Assembly (NCBI GenBank): GCA_963786295.1
Contig: CAWAYV010000026.1
Coordinates: 1 to 64,000 of the forward strand
Length of the DNA: 64,000 nt
DNA from: JACCZX01 sp963786295
Lineage (GTDB): Bacteria > Pseudomonadota > Gammaproteobacteria > Burkholderiales > Burkholderiaceae_F
Direction of reading: 5' to 3'
In this document: positions 45,909-55,820 of the stretch, in pieces
Numbering within the stretch: position 1 is the stretch's first letter
How the letters are laid out: every line of letters starts with the position of its first letter
Program-made: the position numbers and the translations under genes
The notes under the pieces: generated by a model
The model's input: the letters and a program-made list of their open reading frames with translations, nothing else
Told to the model about the DNA's origin: nothing
The model's database searches: none

Positions 45909-46669
45909 ATGACTTCCACGCATCGCAGTTGAAGTGCTGTCGACGGTGCCCGCACCCGGGCCGCGGACAGTTCAGTTCGAGATCTACCGCTACGACCCGG
46001 ACAAGGACTCGAAGCCGTACATGCAGAAGTTGCAGGTGACGCTGCAGCCGTCCGACCGCATGCTGCTCGATGCGCTGATTCGCATCAAGAGCCGAGGTCG
46101 ACGACAGTCTGTCGTTGCGCCGCAGTTGCCGCGAAGGTGTATGCGGCTCGGATGCGATGAACATCAACGGCAAGAACGGGCTCGCGTGCGTTACCAACCT
46201 GCGCGACCTGAAGGAGCCGATCGTCTTGCGACCGATGCCGGGCTTGCCGGTGATTCGCGATTTGATCGTCGACATGTCGCAGTTTTTCAAGCAGTACGAA
46301 TCGATAAAGCCGTATCTGATCAACGACACTCCGCCGCCTGAAAGGGAGCGGCTGCAATTGCCTTCGGAGCGTGAAGAACTCGATGGGTTGTATGAGTGCA
46401 TCTTGTGCGCGTGTTGCTCGACCGCGTGTCCGTCGTTCTGGTGGAATCCGGACAAATTCGTCGGGCCGGCCGGCTTGCTGCAGGCATATCGCTTCATCGC
46501 CGATTCGCGAGACCAGGCGACCAACGAGCGGCTCGACAACCTGAACGATCCATACCGCCTGTTCCGCTGCCACACGATCATGAACTGCGTCGATGTGTGC
46601 CCGAAAAATCTGAATCCAACCCTGGCGATTGGCAAGATCAAGGAGCTGTTGGTGCGGAGGGCCGTGTGA
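45909..46669 (+). CDS. sdhB: Succinate dehydrogenase iron-sulfur subunit, two frameshifts
   Basis: The electron-transfer subunit of complex II, about 253 residues with [2Fe-2S], [4Fe-4S] and [3Fe-4S] sites. ATG 45909 (MTST) is followed by a shift near 45,930 into 'PGPRTVQFEIYRYDPDKDSK' and another near 46,095 into 'RRSCREGVCGSDAMNINGKN' (the [2Fe-2S] loop). The second domain has 'YECILCACCSTACPSFWWNP' and 'RCHTIMNCVDVCPKNLNPTL'. The stop overlaps sdhE (GTGA). Confidence 0.92.
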
Positions 46670-46932
46670 TCGCGGACTCCGGGTTGCCGTTGGCCCGCAG
46701 GCGCCTGCGGTGGCGCGCGCGCCGAGGGCTGCTCGAAAACGACTGGATCCTCTCGCGCTTTCTCGAGCGCCATGGCGATCAGTTGACGAGCGCGGAGATG
46801 GTGTCGTTCGAGGCATTGCTCGATCTGCCCGAAAACGAACTGCTCGATTTGTTACTCGCGCGGAGCGATGTGCCCGACGCGCTCGATGTTCCCGACGTAC
46901 GCGCGATGCTGGACCGGCTGCGCGCTGGCTGA
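46666..46932 (+). CDS. sdhE: FAD assembly factor SdhE
   Basis: A small helical protein of 88 residues needed to attach FAD to SdhA. The signature 'RRGLLENDWILSRFLERHGD' (RGxxE-type) is complete, followed by 'FEALLDLPENELLDLLLARS'. It starts at GTG 46666, overlapping the sdhB stop, and precedes gltA by 24 bp. This is the standard place in betaproteobacteria. Confidence 0.92.
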   Translation: MIADSGLPLARRRLRWRARRGLLENDWILSRFLERHGDQLTSAEMVSFEALLDLPENELLDLLLARSDVPDALDVPDVRAMLDRLRAG

Positions 46933-46956
46933 AATTTGTTACCCAGGACCGAAACC

Positions 46957-48306
46957 ATGGCGCTCGATCCCTCGAATAACAAAGCAACGCTGACATTCTC
47001 CGACGGTGCGTCAGCTCTTGAATTGCCGATCTACAAGGGAACGATGGGTCCCGATGTGATCGACATTCGCCAGTTGTACGCCAAGACCGGCAAGTTCACC
47101 TACGACCCTGGATTCTTGTCGACCGCCGCGTGCGCCTCGTCGATCACGTATATCGACGGCGACAAGGGCGAGCTGCTGTATCGCGGCTACCCGATCGAGC
47201 AGCTGGCAACGCAATGCGATTACCTGGAGACCTGTTACCTGCTGCTGTACGGCGAGCTGCCGGACGCCGAACAGAAAGAAAAGTTCGACCGGACGGTGAG
47301 GTATCACACGATGGTCAACGAGCAGATGCAGTTTTTCCTGCGCGGATTCCGGCGCGACGCGCATCCGATGGCGGTGATGACGGGCCTGGTCGGCGCGATG
47401 TCGGCGTTTTATCCGGATTCGATGAACCTGAACGATCCGCGCCAAAGAGAGATCTCCGCGCATCGGCTGATCGCAAAAATGCCGACCCTGGTCGCGATGG
47501 CTTACAAGTACACCGTTGGTCAACCGTACGTTTATCCGCGCAACGAGCTGACGTACGCGGCGAATTTCATGCGGATGATGTTCGCAACGCCTTGTGAGGA
47601 ATACAAAGTCAACGACGTGCTGGTGCGAGCGATGGAACGCATTTTCATCCTGCATGCGGACCACGAGCAGAATGCTTCGACATCGACAGTGCGGCTGTGT
47701 GCCTCGTCGGGTACCAACCCGTTTGCCGCGATTGCGGCCGGTGTCGCGTGCCTATGGGGTCCCGCGCACGGCGGCGCCAACGAGGCGGCGCTCAGCATGT
47801 TGTACGACATCCAGCGCAACGGCGGTGTCGCGAAAATTGGCGAATTTATCGCCAAGGTGAAGGACAAGAACTCCGAGGTCAGGCTGATGGGCTTTGGCCA
47901 TCGCGTGTACAAGAACTACGACCCGCGCGCAAAGCTGATGCGCGAGACATGCCACGAGGTATTGAAGGAGCTCGGCCTTCAGGATGATCCGCTGTTCAAG
48001 CTGGCAATGGCGCTGGAGAAAATCGCACTCGAAGACGATTACTTCGTCAGCCGCAAGTTGTATCCGAACGTCGACTACTACTCCGGCATCGTGCAAAAGG
48101 CGATCGGCATTCCGGTGCCGCTCTTTACGGCGGTCTTCGCGCTGGCGCGCACCGTCGGCTGGATCGCTCAACTGAACGAAATGATTGCCGATCCCGAATA
48201 CAAGATCGGTCGGCCGCGGCAGCTGTTCGTCGGCGCCACGCGGCGCGACGTCACGCCGATCAACAAACGCGGTAAACAACAAGAGCGGGTGGCCGAGCGC
48301 GCTTAG
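46957..48306 (+). CDS. gltA: Citrate synthase
   Basis: A type II (hexameric, NADH-regulated class) citrate synthase of 449 residues with no frameshift. The N terminus 'KATLTFSDGASALELPIYKG' is typical. The catalytic residues lie in 'WGPAHGGANEAALSMLYDIQ' (His), 'MGFGHRVYKNYDPRAKLMRE' (His) and 'LYPNVDYYSGIVQKAIGIPV' (Asp). The C terminus 'IGRPRQLFVGATRRDVTPIN' holds the CoA-binding Arg. ATG 46957 is preferred over 46936. It ends the sdh-gltA operon and faces the convergent yihY gene. Confidence 0.96.
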   Translation: MALDPSNNKATLTFSDGASALELPIYKGTMGPDVIDIRQLYAKTGKFTYDPGFLSTAACASSITYIDGDKGELLYRGYPIEQLATQCDYLETCYLLLYGELPDAEQKEKFDRTVRYHTMVNEQMQFFLRGFRRDAHPMAVMTGLVGAMSAFYPDSMNLNDPRQREISAHRLIAKMPTLVAMAYKYTVGQPYVYPRNELTYAANFMRMMFATPCEEYKVNDVLVRAMERIFILHADHEQNASTSTVRLCASSGTNPFAAIAAGVACLWGPAHGGANEAALSMLYDIQRNGGVAKIGEFIAKVKDKNSEVRLMGFGHRVYKNYDPRAKLMRETCHEVLKELGLQDDPLFKLAMALEKIALEDDYFVSRKLYPNVDYYSGIVQKAIGIPVPLFTAVFALARTVGWIAQLNEMIADPEYKIGRPRQLFVGATRRDVTPINKRGKQQERVAERA

Positions 48307-48339
48307 TCACGCCGCGCTGGCGCTACGACAGGCGGTGAG

Positions 48340-49245
48340 TTAGACCTTCTGCGCCTGCATCGGCGTCACCTTGGTATCAATCGGCTCATAGCCGATGCGT
48401 TCGTACTCGGCGATCACCTGCGCGCCGAGCAGCAGCACGATGGCGCCGATTTCGACGCTCAATAACACCGCGATCGACGTCGTCAGCGAACCGTAGACGA
48501 CCTGGATCTGCGATATGGTCGAGTAGTACCAGACCAGGACGTGCCGGGTGATCTCCCACAGAATCGCAGCGGCCGTGCCGCCGATCAACGCATGGCGCAG
48601 TGATAATCGGCCCACCGGCATCACCAGATAGATCGCGGTCAACAGAAAAATCTCGCCCGCAACGCCGATCAGATACAACAACCTCGCCGAGAACAGATCG
48701 AGCGGGCGTGACTCGCCCAGAATCACGACGGCATGGGTGCCCAGACGACTGAGCGCGCCCGATACGACGGTGATGATCAGCAATCCGATGGCGAGCGACA
48801 GGATGAACAGGTAAGGCATCACTGCAGATGTCAAAAAGTGACGCCGTCGTACAGCGACGCGATGGAAGAAAATGACCGACATCGCATTTTCAAGCACGGT
48901 GAAGGCGAGGGTGCTGAAAAACAGCATCAAGATCAGCAGCAGCCAACCGACGAGCTCGCGATGCGTCAGAAAATTGCGCAACTCGCCGACCAGCGCGCCC
49001 GATTGGCCCGGAACGACAAACTCGAGGTAAGCGCCAATCGCGCCGAGCACTTGCGCTTCATCGAACACATGCGTAAGCGCCAGCACGACCAGGATCAATA
49101 ACGGCACCAGCGATAGCAGCGCGTAGTAGGCGACTGCGCCCGCCAGCAGCAACCCCTGATTGGCGCGAAACTGCTTGAGCACCGCCAGGGCAAAGTCAAC
49201 CGGATGGCGGAGCGCCTTTCTCGCGTTGCTGGCGAACTTCTTCAT
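48340..49245 (-). CDS. YihY/BrkB family inner-membrane protein
   Basis: A 301-residue integral membrane protein with about six helices. The family N terminus is 'VDFALAVLKQFRANQGLLLA', followed by 'GAVAYYALLSLVPLLILVVL', with a later block 'HALIGGTAAAILWEITRHVL' and 'YGSLTTSIAVLLSVEIGAIV'. It was once called ribonuclease BN in error; a transport or envelope function is more likely. It is convergent with gltA and not obviously linked to the TCA genes. Confidence 0.92.
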   Translation of the reverse strand: MKKFASNARKALRHPVDFALAVLKQFRANQGLLLAGAVAYYALLSLVPLLILVVLALTHVFDEAQVLGAIGAYLEFVVPGQSGALVGELRNFLTHRELVGWLLLILMLFFSTLAFTVLENAMSVIFFHRVAVRRRHFLTSAVMPYLFILSLAIGLLIITVVSGALSRLGTHAVVILGESRPLDLFSARLLYLIGVAGEIFLLTAIYLVMPVGRLSLRHALIGGTAAAILWEITRHVLVWYYSTISQIQVVYGSLTTSIAVLLSVEIGAIVLLLGAQVIAEYERIGYEPIDTKVTPMQAQKV

Positions 49246-49300
49246 CGCCGCACTTTAGCGCGGCTGGAAGACGCAGACCCGACTCGTTTCCTGACTGAGC

Positions 49301-50678
49301 CTAGCCGGCCTTCAGGCCTGCGCTCATCCTGCGCCAATCGAACTTGCGCGTCACGATCATCGCAGCGGCCAGCACTGCAAACAGCAGCGCGCTTCCCATC
49401 AGCAGTGCCGTGTCTTCGGCAATCAAGATCGCATAGATCGTCACGTACATCAACGCCAGCGCAGCGCCGAAGCCGAGCGCTCGCGCCCGATTCGCTAAGA
49501 CATGGCTCAGGTAGTACGCAATCAGCAAGGTGCAGGCGGATGCTGCGATCGAATACGCCAGGCCGAATGCGATGTGCTCGGACAAGCTCAGTAACAACAG
49601 GAAAAAAATCACCAGCGCGAGTCCGACGAAGCCGTATTGCACCGGATGGGCGTTCAGCGAGCGCAATGTATCGAACAGGAACATCGCGCCGAACACGAGG
49701 ACGATGATCAGCGCGCCGTGCTTGGCGGAGCGCTCGGCGAGCAGGTACGCGTTGACGGCTTCGATGAAGTCGATTTCAAACGTGTCGAGTGGAGTTCGCG
49801 CATGCGGTGCCGACGGCCGATCCGGCCGCGTAGCTGACACCAACGTCCGCACCTGCTGCTGCACGTCGGAGGCGAGCGCCGAGATGGCCCACTCAGCAGA
49901 GAATCCGCTCGCGCGTCACGCTGCGATCACGCGGCAGATAGCTGCCGCCGAAGTGCGGATCCGGCCATGCAGACTTTACGGTCACCGTGCTCGCAGTCGC
50001 GGTCGGCGCGAATGCGAGCCGCTCGGTACCTGCGAGTTCGAGATTGATCGAGAAGCGCGTGGTAGAAGCACCGGCTGATTCGGCAAGCGGTACATGCAAG
50101 CCAGCCGCGAGCATCGGCAGCTGCGTACCCTCGCGAAACCTGACGGCCTTGCCATCCAGGTGGGCCATAGGCGATCCGCGCAAACCGCGCACGTCGGCGA
50201 TCGGCAGCACCAGCCGCGGATCACCCCAAACGATGCGCCGACCGTCGGTCGCGGGTTTGACCTGGCTGCGATCCGGCCATGTCGCGGCGCCGCTGATCGC
50301 GATCGTCGACTCGTACGTACGCACTCGGTGGATGCCGCGATAGCGGTCGTTCTTGACAGCGACTTCTGCCGTCGCTTGCGACTGCTCGGCGAACCAGACC
50401 AGCTGTTTCGATTCGCTCATTTGCTTAATGCCCACGCGGTTGCCCGCATCGACAGTCTGCTCGGTCCAATGTTCGACGTACGGCCAGACAAAGAATGGCA
50501 ACGCGATCGTCTGCGGGCCGGCGAAGCTTGCTTGCACGCTCGCCACCGCCTCCGCCCGGCGTGACGCGCGCTCGGCAATAAGTCCTTCGATCATGCCCAG
50601 CGGGATCAGCATCAGCACGGCGAGCACGCCGATCACTAGCGCTTTCAGCAGCAGCGGGTTGCGCGGGGGTTTAAGCAC
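49301..50678 (-). CDS. creD: Inner-membrane protein CreD, one frameshift
   Basis: A membrane protein of about 458 residues. It starts at GTG 50678 with 'LLKALVIGVLAVLMLIPLGM' as the first helix and a large periplasmic domain (residues about 45-310: 'LPFFVWPYVEHWTEQTVDAG', 'WGDPRLVLPIADVRGLRGSP'). After 'LPRDRSVTRE' near 49,900 the frame changes to the C-terminal four-helix part ('HPVQYGFVGLALVIFFLLLL', 'AILIAEDTALLMGSALLFAV'), the hallmark of CreD. Its ribosome-binding site AGGAG is part of a hairpin (50681-50704). In E. coli CreD belongs to the CreBC regulon; no creBC is seen here. Confidence 0.9.
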
Positions 50679-50680
50679 GA

Positions 50681-50704
50681 GGAGCTCCTATGGCAAGGAG
50701 CCCC
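50681..50704 (-). promoter_or_regulatory. Hairpin that includes the creD ribosome-binding site
   Basis: On the minus strand GGGGCTCCT, loop TGCCAT, AGGAGCTCC: nine pairs with one G-T. AGGAG at 50685-50689 is the only good ribosome-binding site of creD, 6 bases before its GTG, and is fully inside the stem. No T run follows, so it is not a simple terminator. Confidence 0.55.
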
Positions 50705-50782
50705 GATCGTCACGCGGCCGCGTGAAGAACCGCGGAACGCGTGATGAACTCTATGTGAAGCAGGCCTTCAATGAAGCAACCC

Positions 50783-51838
50783 CTAGCGCAGCTCGGCGTT
50801 CAGCGCCTGCAGCGCCGCGGCGCCGGGGCAGAGGTCGGTCTCGGTCAGCTTGTTCAGGGGAGTAGCCGAAGTCGCGAGGTGCTGGTGCAAATCGTCGGCT
50901 TCCGGATCGATGTACAGCAAGCCAGTCACGATCTCGCCGCGCGCCTGATGCAACTGAATGTGGTTGATCGCGGCCAGACGATCGCTGGCATCGTAGCCGG
51001 CGTCCAGCTTTCGCAATCGGAGCCGGCTGCCGTCGTGTTGCGTGACTTCGATCACTTCGCCCGGCGCATAGTCGGCCGCGATCACCTCCCGGTGCGGCAT
51101 GAAGTCGAGCCGATTGACCGCATCGTTGTGTTCGCGCACGTAGTCGTAGCTCTTGGTACTGCCTGGATGATTGTTGAACGCAACGCACGGACTCAGCACA
51201 TCGATCAGCGCCGCGCCACGATGGCTCAACGCGCCCCTGATCAGCGGCACCAGTTGGTCCTTGTCGCCGGAAAAGCTGCGCGCGACGTAGGTAACGCCGA
51301 GCTGCAGCGCGATTGCCACCATGTCGATCGGCGCGTCGCGATTGACAGCGCCGCGCTTGGATTTCGAGCCCTGATCGGCGGTCGCCGAAAACTGCCCCTT
51401 CGTGAGGCCGTACACGCCGTTGTTCTCGACGATGTACGTCATGTTGACGCCACGCCGGATCAAATGCGCAAACTGGCCGAGCCCGATCGACGCCGAATCG
51501 CCGTCGCCCGACACACCGAGGTAAAGCAGATCGCGATTCGCGAGGTTCGCACCGGTCAACACTGACGGCATGCGCCCGTGTACCGAGTTGAATCCGTGCG
51601 AAGCGCCGAGAAAATAATCGGGCGTTTTCGACGAGCAGCCGATGCCGGACAACTTTGCGACGCGATGCGGCTCGATCGCCAGTTCCCAGCACGCTTGCAC
51701 GATCGCGGCGGAGATCGCATCGTGCCCGCAACCGGCGCACAAGGTCGAGATCTTTCCCTCGTAGTCGCGTCGCGTGTAGCCGAGACGGTTGGCCGGCAGG
51801 GTCGGATGGCGCAGTTTCGGTTTCGCGAGATAGGTCAT
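50783..51838 (-). CDS. korB: 2-Oxoglutarate:ferredoxin oxidoreductase beta subunit
   Basis: The thiamine-diphosphate subunit of a 2-oxoacid:acceptor oxidoreductase, 351 residues. The cofactor-binding blocks are 'STLCAGCGHDAISAAIVQAC', 'SGDGDSASIGLGQFAHLIRR' and 'GVNMTYIVENNGVYGLTKGQ'. The Cys in 'SGIGCSSKTPDYFLG' is in the usual cluster-ligand position. It lacks an own ferredoxin domain, like KorB of mycobacteria and denitrifying betaproteobacteria. The start shares one base with the korA stop (TAATG). With korA and korC it should convert 2-oxoglutarate and CoA to succinyl-CoA, reducing a low-potential acceptor. Confidence 0.92.
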   Translation of the reverse strand: MTYLAKPKLRHPTLPANRLGYTRRDYEGKISTLCAGCGHDAISAAIVQACWELAIEPHRVAKLSGIGCSSKTPDYFLGASHGFNSVHGRMPSVLTGANLANRDLLYLGVSGDGDSASIGLGQFAHLIRRGVNMTYIVENNGVYGLTKGQFSATADQGSKSKRGAVNRDAPIDMVAIALQLGVTYVARSFSGDKDQLVPLIRGALSHRGAALIDVLSPCVAFNNHPGSTKSYDYVREHNDAVNRLDFMPHREVIAADYAPGEVIEVTQHDGSRLRLRKLDAGYDASDRLAAINHIQLHQARGEIVTGLLYIDPEADDLHQHLATSATPLNKLTETDLCPGAAALQALNAELR

Positions 51839-53721
51839 TACGCTGCCTTGCCTGACTTGATTGGGAGCACATTCGCACCTCGCACCCGCGATGCGATCGC
51901 GTTAACGATGAAGCGCGCGGTGATCGGCGTGCCGTCGTAATGCAACACCGGCACCAACCGCGCCGGGTCGATCTGCAGCTCGTTGATCAGCATCGAGCGC
52001 AATTGGCCGTCTCGATTCTGTTCGACGACGAACACTGATTCATGCTCGGTGATGAACTTCTTGACCGACGGTGCAAATGGAAACGCCCGTACGCGCAATC
52101 GATCCAGATGGACGCCTTGACGCTCGAGTTCGTCGATCGCTTCGTTCATCGACGGGCTGGTGGACCCGTAATAAATAACGCCATGCGATGTTTTTTGTGC
52201 AGCCCCTGCAATGACGGGCTGCGGAACGAGCTTCGCTGCGGTGGCGAACTTCTTCAGCAGCCGCTCCATGTTGTAGACGTAATCCGGACCGGCTTCGGAA
52301 TAACGCGCATATGCATCCTTGGTCGATCCGCGCGTGAAATACGCGCCTCGCGTGGCGTGCGTGCCGGGGAGGGTGCGCGTAGGAATGCCGTCGCCGTCAA
52401 CGTCGAGGTAGCGCCCGAAGTCGCGTCCCGCTTCAAGCTCGGCCTCGCTCATCACCTTGCCACGGTCGTATCGGCGGTTATCGTCCCACTTCAACGGTGC
52501 GCACAAGCGGTGATTCATGCCGATGTCCAGATCGGTCATCAGGAAAATCGGCGTTTGCAGTCGTTCCGCCAAATCAAACGACGCAGCGGCAAACTCGAAG
52601 CACTCATGGGGATCTTCCGGAAACAGCAACACGTGCTTGGTGTCGCCGTGCGACGCATACGCGCACGCGAGCAAGTCGGATTGCTGCGTGCGGGTCGGCA
52701 TGCCGGTCGACGGCCCGCCGCGCTGCACGTCGACGATGACAGCCGGAACCTCGGCGAAGTACGCGAGCCCGATGAACTCGCTCATCAACGAAATGCCGGG
52801 GCCGGAGGTGGTGGTAAACGCACGCGCGCCGTTCCACCCGGCGCCGATCACGATTCCGATCGAGGCCAGCTCGTCTTCCGCTTGCACGATCGCGAACTTG
52901 TTGGTGCCGGTCGCTTTGTCGACGCGATACTTGCTGCAGTACTTCTGAAACGCTTCGGCCAACGATGACGATGGCGTGATCGGATACCACGCGCAGACCG
53001 TCGCACCGCCGTACACGCAACCTAGTGCCGCTGCGGCATTGCCTTCGATGAAGATGCGCTCACCGACGGCGTCGCGCCGCTCGACTCGTAAATCGATCGC
53101 GTCTTCGAGCCGTTCGCGCGCGTGATGCAGACCGGTCATGAAGGCGTCGAGGTTCGGCTTGATCAAGCGATCCTTGCCCTTGTATTGCTCGCCGAGCAAC
53201 TGCGCGATCACCTCGGGTTCGATGCCGAGCAGCTCGGTCAGTACGCCGACGTACATGATGTTCTTCAACAGCTGCCGCTCTTTCGCGTCGACATATTTGC
53301 TCGCGGCAATATCGGTCAGCGGCACGCCGATCAGATTGATATCGGCGCGAAGCTTCGCTGCGGCGAGCGGCTTCGTGCTGTCGTACATCAGATAGCCGCC
53401 GGGCTCGATCTCTGCGATGTCCTTTTCCCACGTCTGCGGATTCATCGCGACCATCAGGTCGACGCCGCCACGGCGGCCCAGGTGGCCTTGCTCGGTGACC
53501 CTCACTTCGTACCAGGTCGGCAGGCCCTGGATGTTCGACGGAAAAATATTGCGCGGCGAAACCGGAACGCCCATGCGCAGAATGCTGCGCGCGAACAACT
53601 CGTTGGCCGACGCCGACCCCGAGCCGTTGACGTTGGCAAACTTGATGACGAAGTCATTGACCGCATTGATGCGCGGTGCATTCTTCGCCGAGGTCGTCGC
53701 TGCTCTGTCCGGCGCGTTCAT
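51838..53721 (-). CDS. korA: 2-Oxoglutarate:ferredoxin oxidoreductase alpha subunit (fused gamma-alpha)
   Basis: 627 residues. Residues about 20-200 are the gamma domain ('VIKFANVNGSGSASANELFA', 'VTEQGHLGRRGGVDLMVAMN'). Residues about 225-620 are the alpha part ('CVYGGATVCAWYPITPSSSL', 'AIVQAEDELASIGIVIGAGW', 'FTTTSGPGISLMSEFIGLAY' and the C-terminal 'VFVVEQNRDGQLRSMLINEL'). The fused layout is that of KorA-type enzymes. ATG 53721 overlaps the korC stop by 4 bp (ATGA), so korC, korA and korB form a tight operon. No frameshift is present. Confidence 0.93.
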   Translation of the reverse strand: MNAPDRAATTSAKNAPRINAVNDFVIKFANVNGSGSASANELFARSILRMGVPVSPRNIFPSNIQGLPTWYEVRVTEQGHLGRRGGVDLMVAMNPQTWEKDIAEIEPGGYLMYDSTKPLAAAKLRADINLIGVPLTDIAASKYVDAKERQLLKNIMYVGVLTELLGIEPEVIAQLLGEQYKGKDRLIKPNLDAFMTGLHHARERLEDAIDLRVERRDAVGERIFIEGNAAAALGCVYGGATVCAWYPITPSSSLAEAFQKYCSKYRVDKATGTNKFAIVQAEDELASIGIVIGAGWNGARAFTTTSGPGISLMSEFIGLAYFAEVPAVIVDVQRGGPSTGMPTRTQQSDLLACAYASHGDTKHVLLFPEDPHECFEFAAASFDLAERLQTPIFLMTDLDIGMNHRLCAPLKWDDNRRYDRGKVMSEAELEAGRDFGRYLDVDGDGIPTRTLPGTHATRGAYFTRGSTKDAYARYSEAGPDYVYNMERLLKKFATAAKLVPQPVIAGAAQKTSHGVIYYGSTSPSMNEAIDELERQGVHLDRLRVRAFPFAPSVKKFITEHESVFVVEQNRDGQLRSMLINELQIDPARLVPVLHYDGTPITARFIVNAIASRVRGANVLPIKSGKAA

Positions 53722-55541
53722 GCGGCCACCTTCTGCCGCGGCCGGCAATCACGCCCTGCCTGCGTCATGTCGAGCAGAAACTTCTGCATATCCCACGCGC
53801 CGGTTGGGCAGCGTTCGGCGCACAGACCACAGTGCAGGCACACGTCCTCGTCCTTGACCATCGCGCGGCCGGTTTTCAGCCCTTCGGCGACGTACAAGTC
53901 CTGCTCGAGATTCAGCGCAGGTGCGCGCAACCTCAACCGTAGATCGGCTTCCTCGCCATTGACGATGAAGTTGATGCAATCGGTCGGGCAAATGTCGACG
54001 CAGGCATCGCACTCGATGCAAAGCTGGGCCGTGAATACCGTCTGCACATCGCAGTTCAGGCAGCGCTGCGCTTCTTTCCACGCAGTGGCCGGATCAAACC
54101 CGAGCTCGACTTCGACCTTGATATTGCGCAACACCTGATTGACGTCGCGCCAGGGGACCTTATATCGCTCGTCGTTGGCGACCTCGTTGTCGTAGCTCCA
54201 TTCGTGAATGCCCATTTTTTGCGACAACAACGTAACGCCGGGAGCCGGACGGTCGCGTATGTCTTCGCCGTGCAGCAGCTTGTCGATCGAGATCGCAGCA
54301 TCATGCCCGTGCGCAACCGCCCAGATGATGTTCTTCGGGCCGAGCGCCGAATCGCCGCCGAAGAACACGTTCGGCACCGACGACTGCAGCGTTGTCTTGT
54401 CGAGCACCGGCATGCCCGACTCGTCGAACGCGATGCCGCTGTCGCGTTCGATCCAAGGGAAAGCGTTTTCCTGGCCGACCGCGATCAGCACTTCGTCGCA
54501 CTCGTGAATCACTTCAGGCTCGCCGGTGGGCTTCAGCGAACGGCGGCCTTTGTCGTCGTACTGCGCCTTGACCTTCTCGAAGCTCATTCCGGTCAAGCGG
54601 CCGTTGTCGTGCAGGAACGCTTTGGGCACCAAATAGTTCAGGATCGGGATGCCTTCGTGCATCGCGTCCTCTTTCTCCCAGGGCGACGCCTTCATTTCTT
54701 CGAAGCCCGAGCGAACGATCACCTTGACGTCGTCGCCGCCCAGACGCTTGGATGTACGACAACAATCCATCGCCGTATTGCCGCCGCCGAGCACGATCAC
54801 GCGCTTGCCGATCCGGTGCACATGGCCGAACGACACCGACGACAGCCAGTCGATGCCAATATGAATTTTTTCCGCCGCTTCGTCGCGCCCAGGAAGGTCC
54901 AGATTGCGTCCCCGCGGTGCACCGGAGCCGACAAACACGGCGTCATATTTTTCCGCCAGCAGCGCTTTCATCGAATCGATCTTGACGCCACCGCGAAACT
55001 CGACTCCGAGCCCGAGGATGTAACCCGTCTCTTCGTCGATCACTTCTTCCGGCAAGCGGAAGCGAGGAATCTGCGTGCGGATCATGCCGCCCGCCTGCGG
55101 GTCCTGATCGAACACGGTAACCGCGTATCCCAGCGGCGCGAGATCGCGTGCAACGGTGAGCGATGCCGGACCGCCGCCGACGCACGCGACGCGCTTGCCG
55201 TTCATAGGCACCCGCCGCCGCGGCAGCCGCTTGGCGATATCGTCGTCCTTGTAGTCCGCCGCGACGCGCTTCAAGCGGCAGATGGCCACCGGTTCCGGTT
55301 TCGCTGCTTGTTGTTGCTCAACCCGGCCACGCCGGCACGCGGGTTCGCACGGCCGGTCACATGTACGCCCCAGAATCCCGGGGAACACGTTCGAGCTCCA
55401 ATTGACCATGTAGGCGTCTGTGTAACGCCCGGCCGCTATCAGCCTGATGTATTCAGGTACGGGTGTATGCGCGGGGCAAGCCCATTGGCAATCGACGACG
55501 TGATGAAAATAATCCGGATTCTTGGTATCCGTCGGTCGCAC
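53718..55541 (-). CDS. korC: FAD- and Fe-S-containing NAD(P)H oxidoreductase subunit (GltD-like), KorC type
   Basis: 607 residues. An N-terminal Fe-S helical domain ('VDCQWACPAHTPVPEYIRLI', 'GRTCDRPCEPACRRG') is followed by FAD ('KRVACVGGGPASLTVARDLA') and NAD(P) ('RVIVLGGGNTAMDCCRTSKR') domains of the glutamate-synthase small-subunit type. Two C-terminal [4Fe-4S] ferredoxin motifs follow ('CIECDACVDICPTDCINFIV', 'CLHCGLCAERCPTGAWDMQK'). It starts at GTG 55541 with AGGAG 5 bases upstream. In Azoarcus/Thauera-type KorABC this subunit links 2-oxoglutarate oxidation to NADP. Here it is first in the operon and divergent from odhA across 279 bp. Confidence 0.85.
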   Translation of the reverse strand: MRPTDTKNPDYFHHVVDCQWACPAHTPVPEYIRLIAAGRYTDAYMVNWSSNVFPGILGRTCDRPCEPACRRGRVEQQQAAKPEPVAICRLKRVAADYKDDDIAKRLPRRRVPMNGKRVACVGGGPASLTVARDLAPLGYAVTVFDQDPQAGGMIRTQIPRFRLPEEVIDEETGYILGLGVEFRGGVKIDSMKALLAEKYDAVFVGSGAPRGRNLDLPGRDEAAEKIHIGIDWLSSVSFGHVHRIGKRVIVLGGGNTAMDCCRTSKRLGGDDVKVIVRSGFEEMKASPWEKEDAMHEGIPILNYLVPKAFLHDNGRLTGMSFEKVKAQYDDKGRRSLKPTGEPEVIHECDEVLIAVGQENAFPWIERDSGIAFDESGMPVLDKTTLQSSVPNVFFGGDSALGPKNIIWAVAHGHDAAISIDKLLHGEDIRDRPAPGVTLLSQKMGIHEWSYDNEVANDERYKVPWRDVNQVLRNIKVEVELGFDPATAWKEAQRCLNCDVQTVFTAQLCIECDACVDICPTDCINFIVNGEEADLRLRLRAPALNLEQDLYVAEGLKTGRAMVKDEDVCLHCGLCAERCPTGAWDMQKFLLDMTQAGRDCRPRQKVAA

Positions 55542-55820
55542 ATTGTCTCCTGTTGCTATGTGCTGGGCGAAGTGTATGCCTGCTCAGCCGTGGGTGAGCC
55601 GCAGCGGCAGCAGCGCGGCAACCGCGCCACATCCATGACAACTGCGGGGAAAAACCTCAACGCCGGTGGTAGCATCATCGTTTACCGCGCAGGCAATGCG
55701 CGGCTGACGCAAGCAGCGACGACCGGAAGCCGGAAGCGCTGTTGCCAGTGCGGCTCTCGTCGATCGAGATGAGAGCGTGCGGGCGCTTTGAGCGAGAAAC
55801 TCGTTTCGGAGGATGAGCGG
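55542..55820. promoter_or_regulatory. Divergent control region between korCAB and odhAB-lpdA
   Basis: 279 bp separating two operons for the same reaction. Visible are the ribosome-binding sites AGGAG for korC and GGAGG (55808-55812) for odhA. No operator is clear. Control of both operons from one region would be the natural place to switch between the NAD-linked and ferredoxin/NADP-linked enzymes. Confidence 0.5.

Noticed and set aside
54204..55772. 522-residue open frame on the plus strand
   Set aside because: It is antisense to korC, whose Fe-S, FAD and NAD(P) motifs are all on the minus strand.
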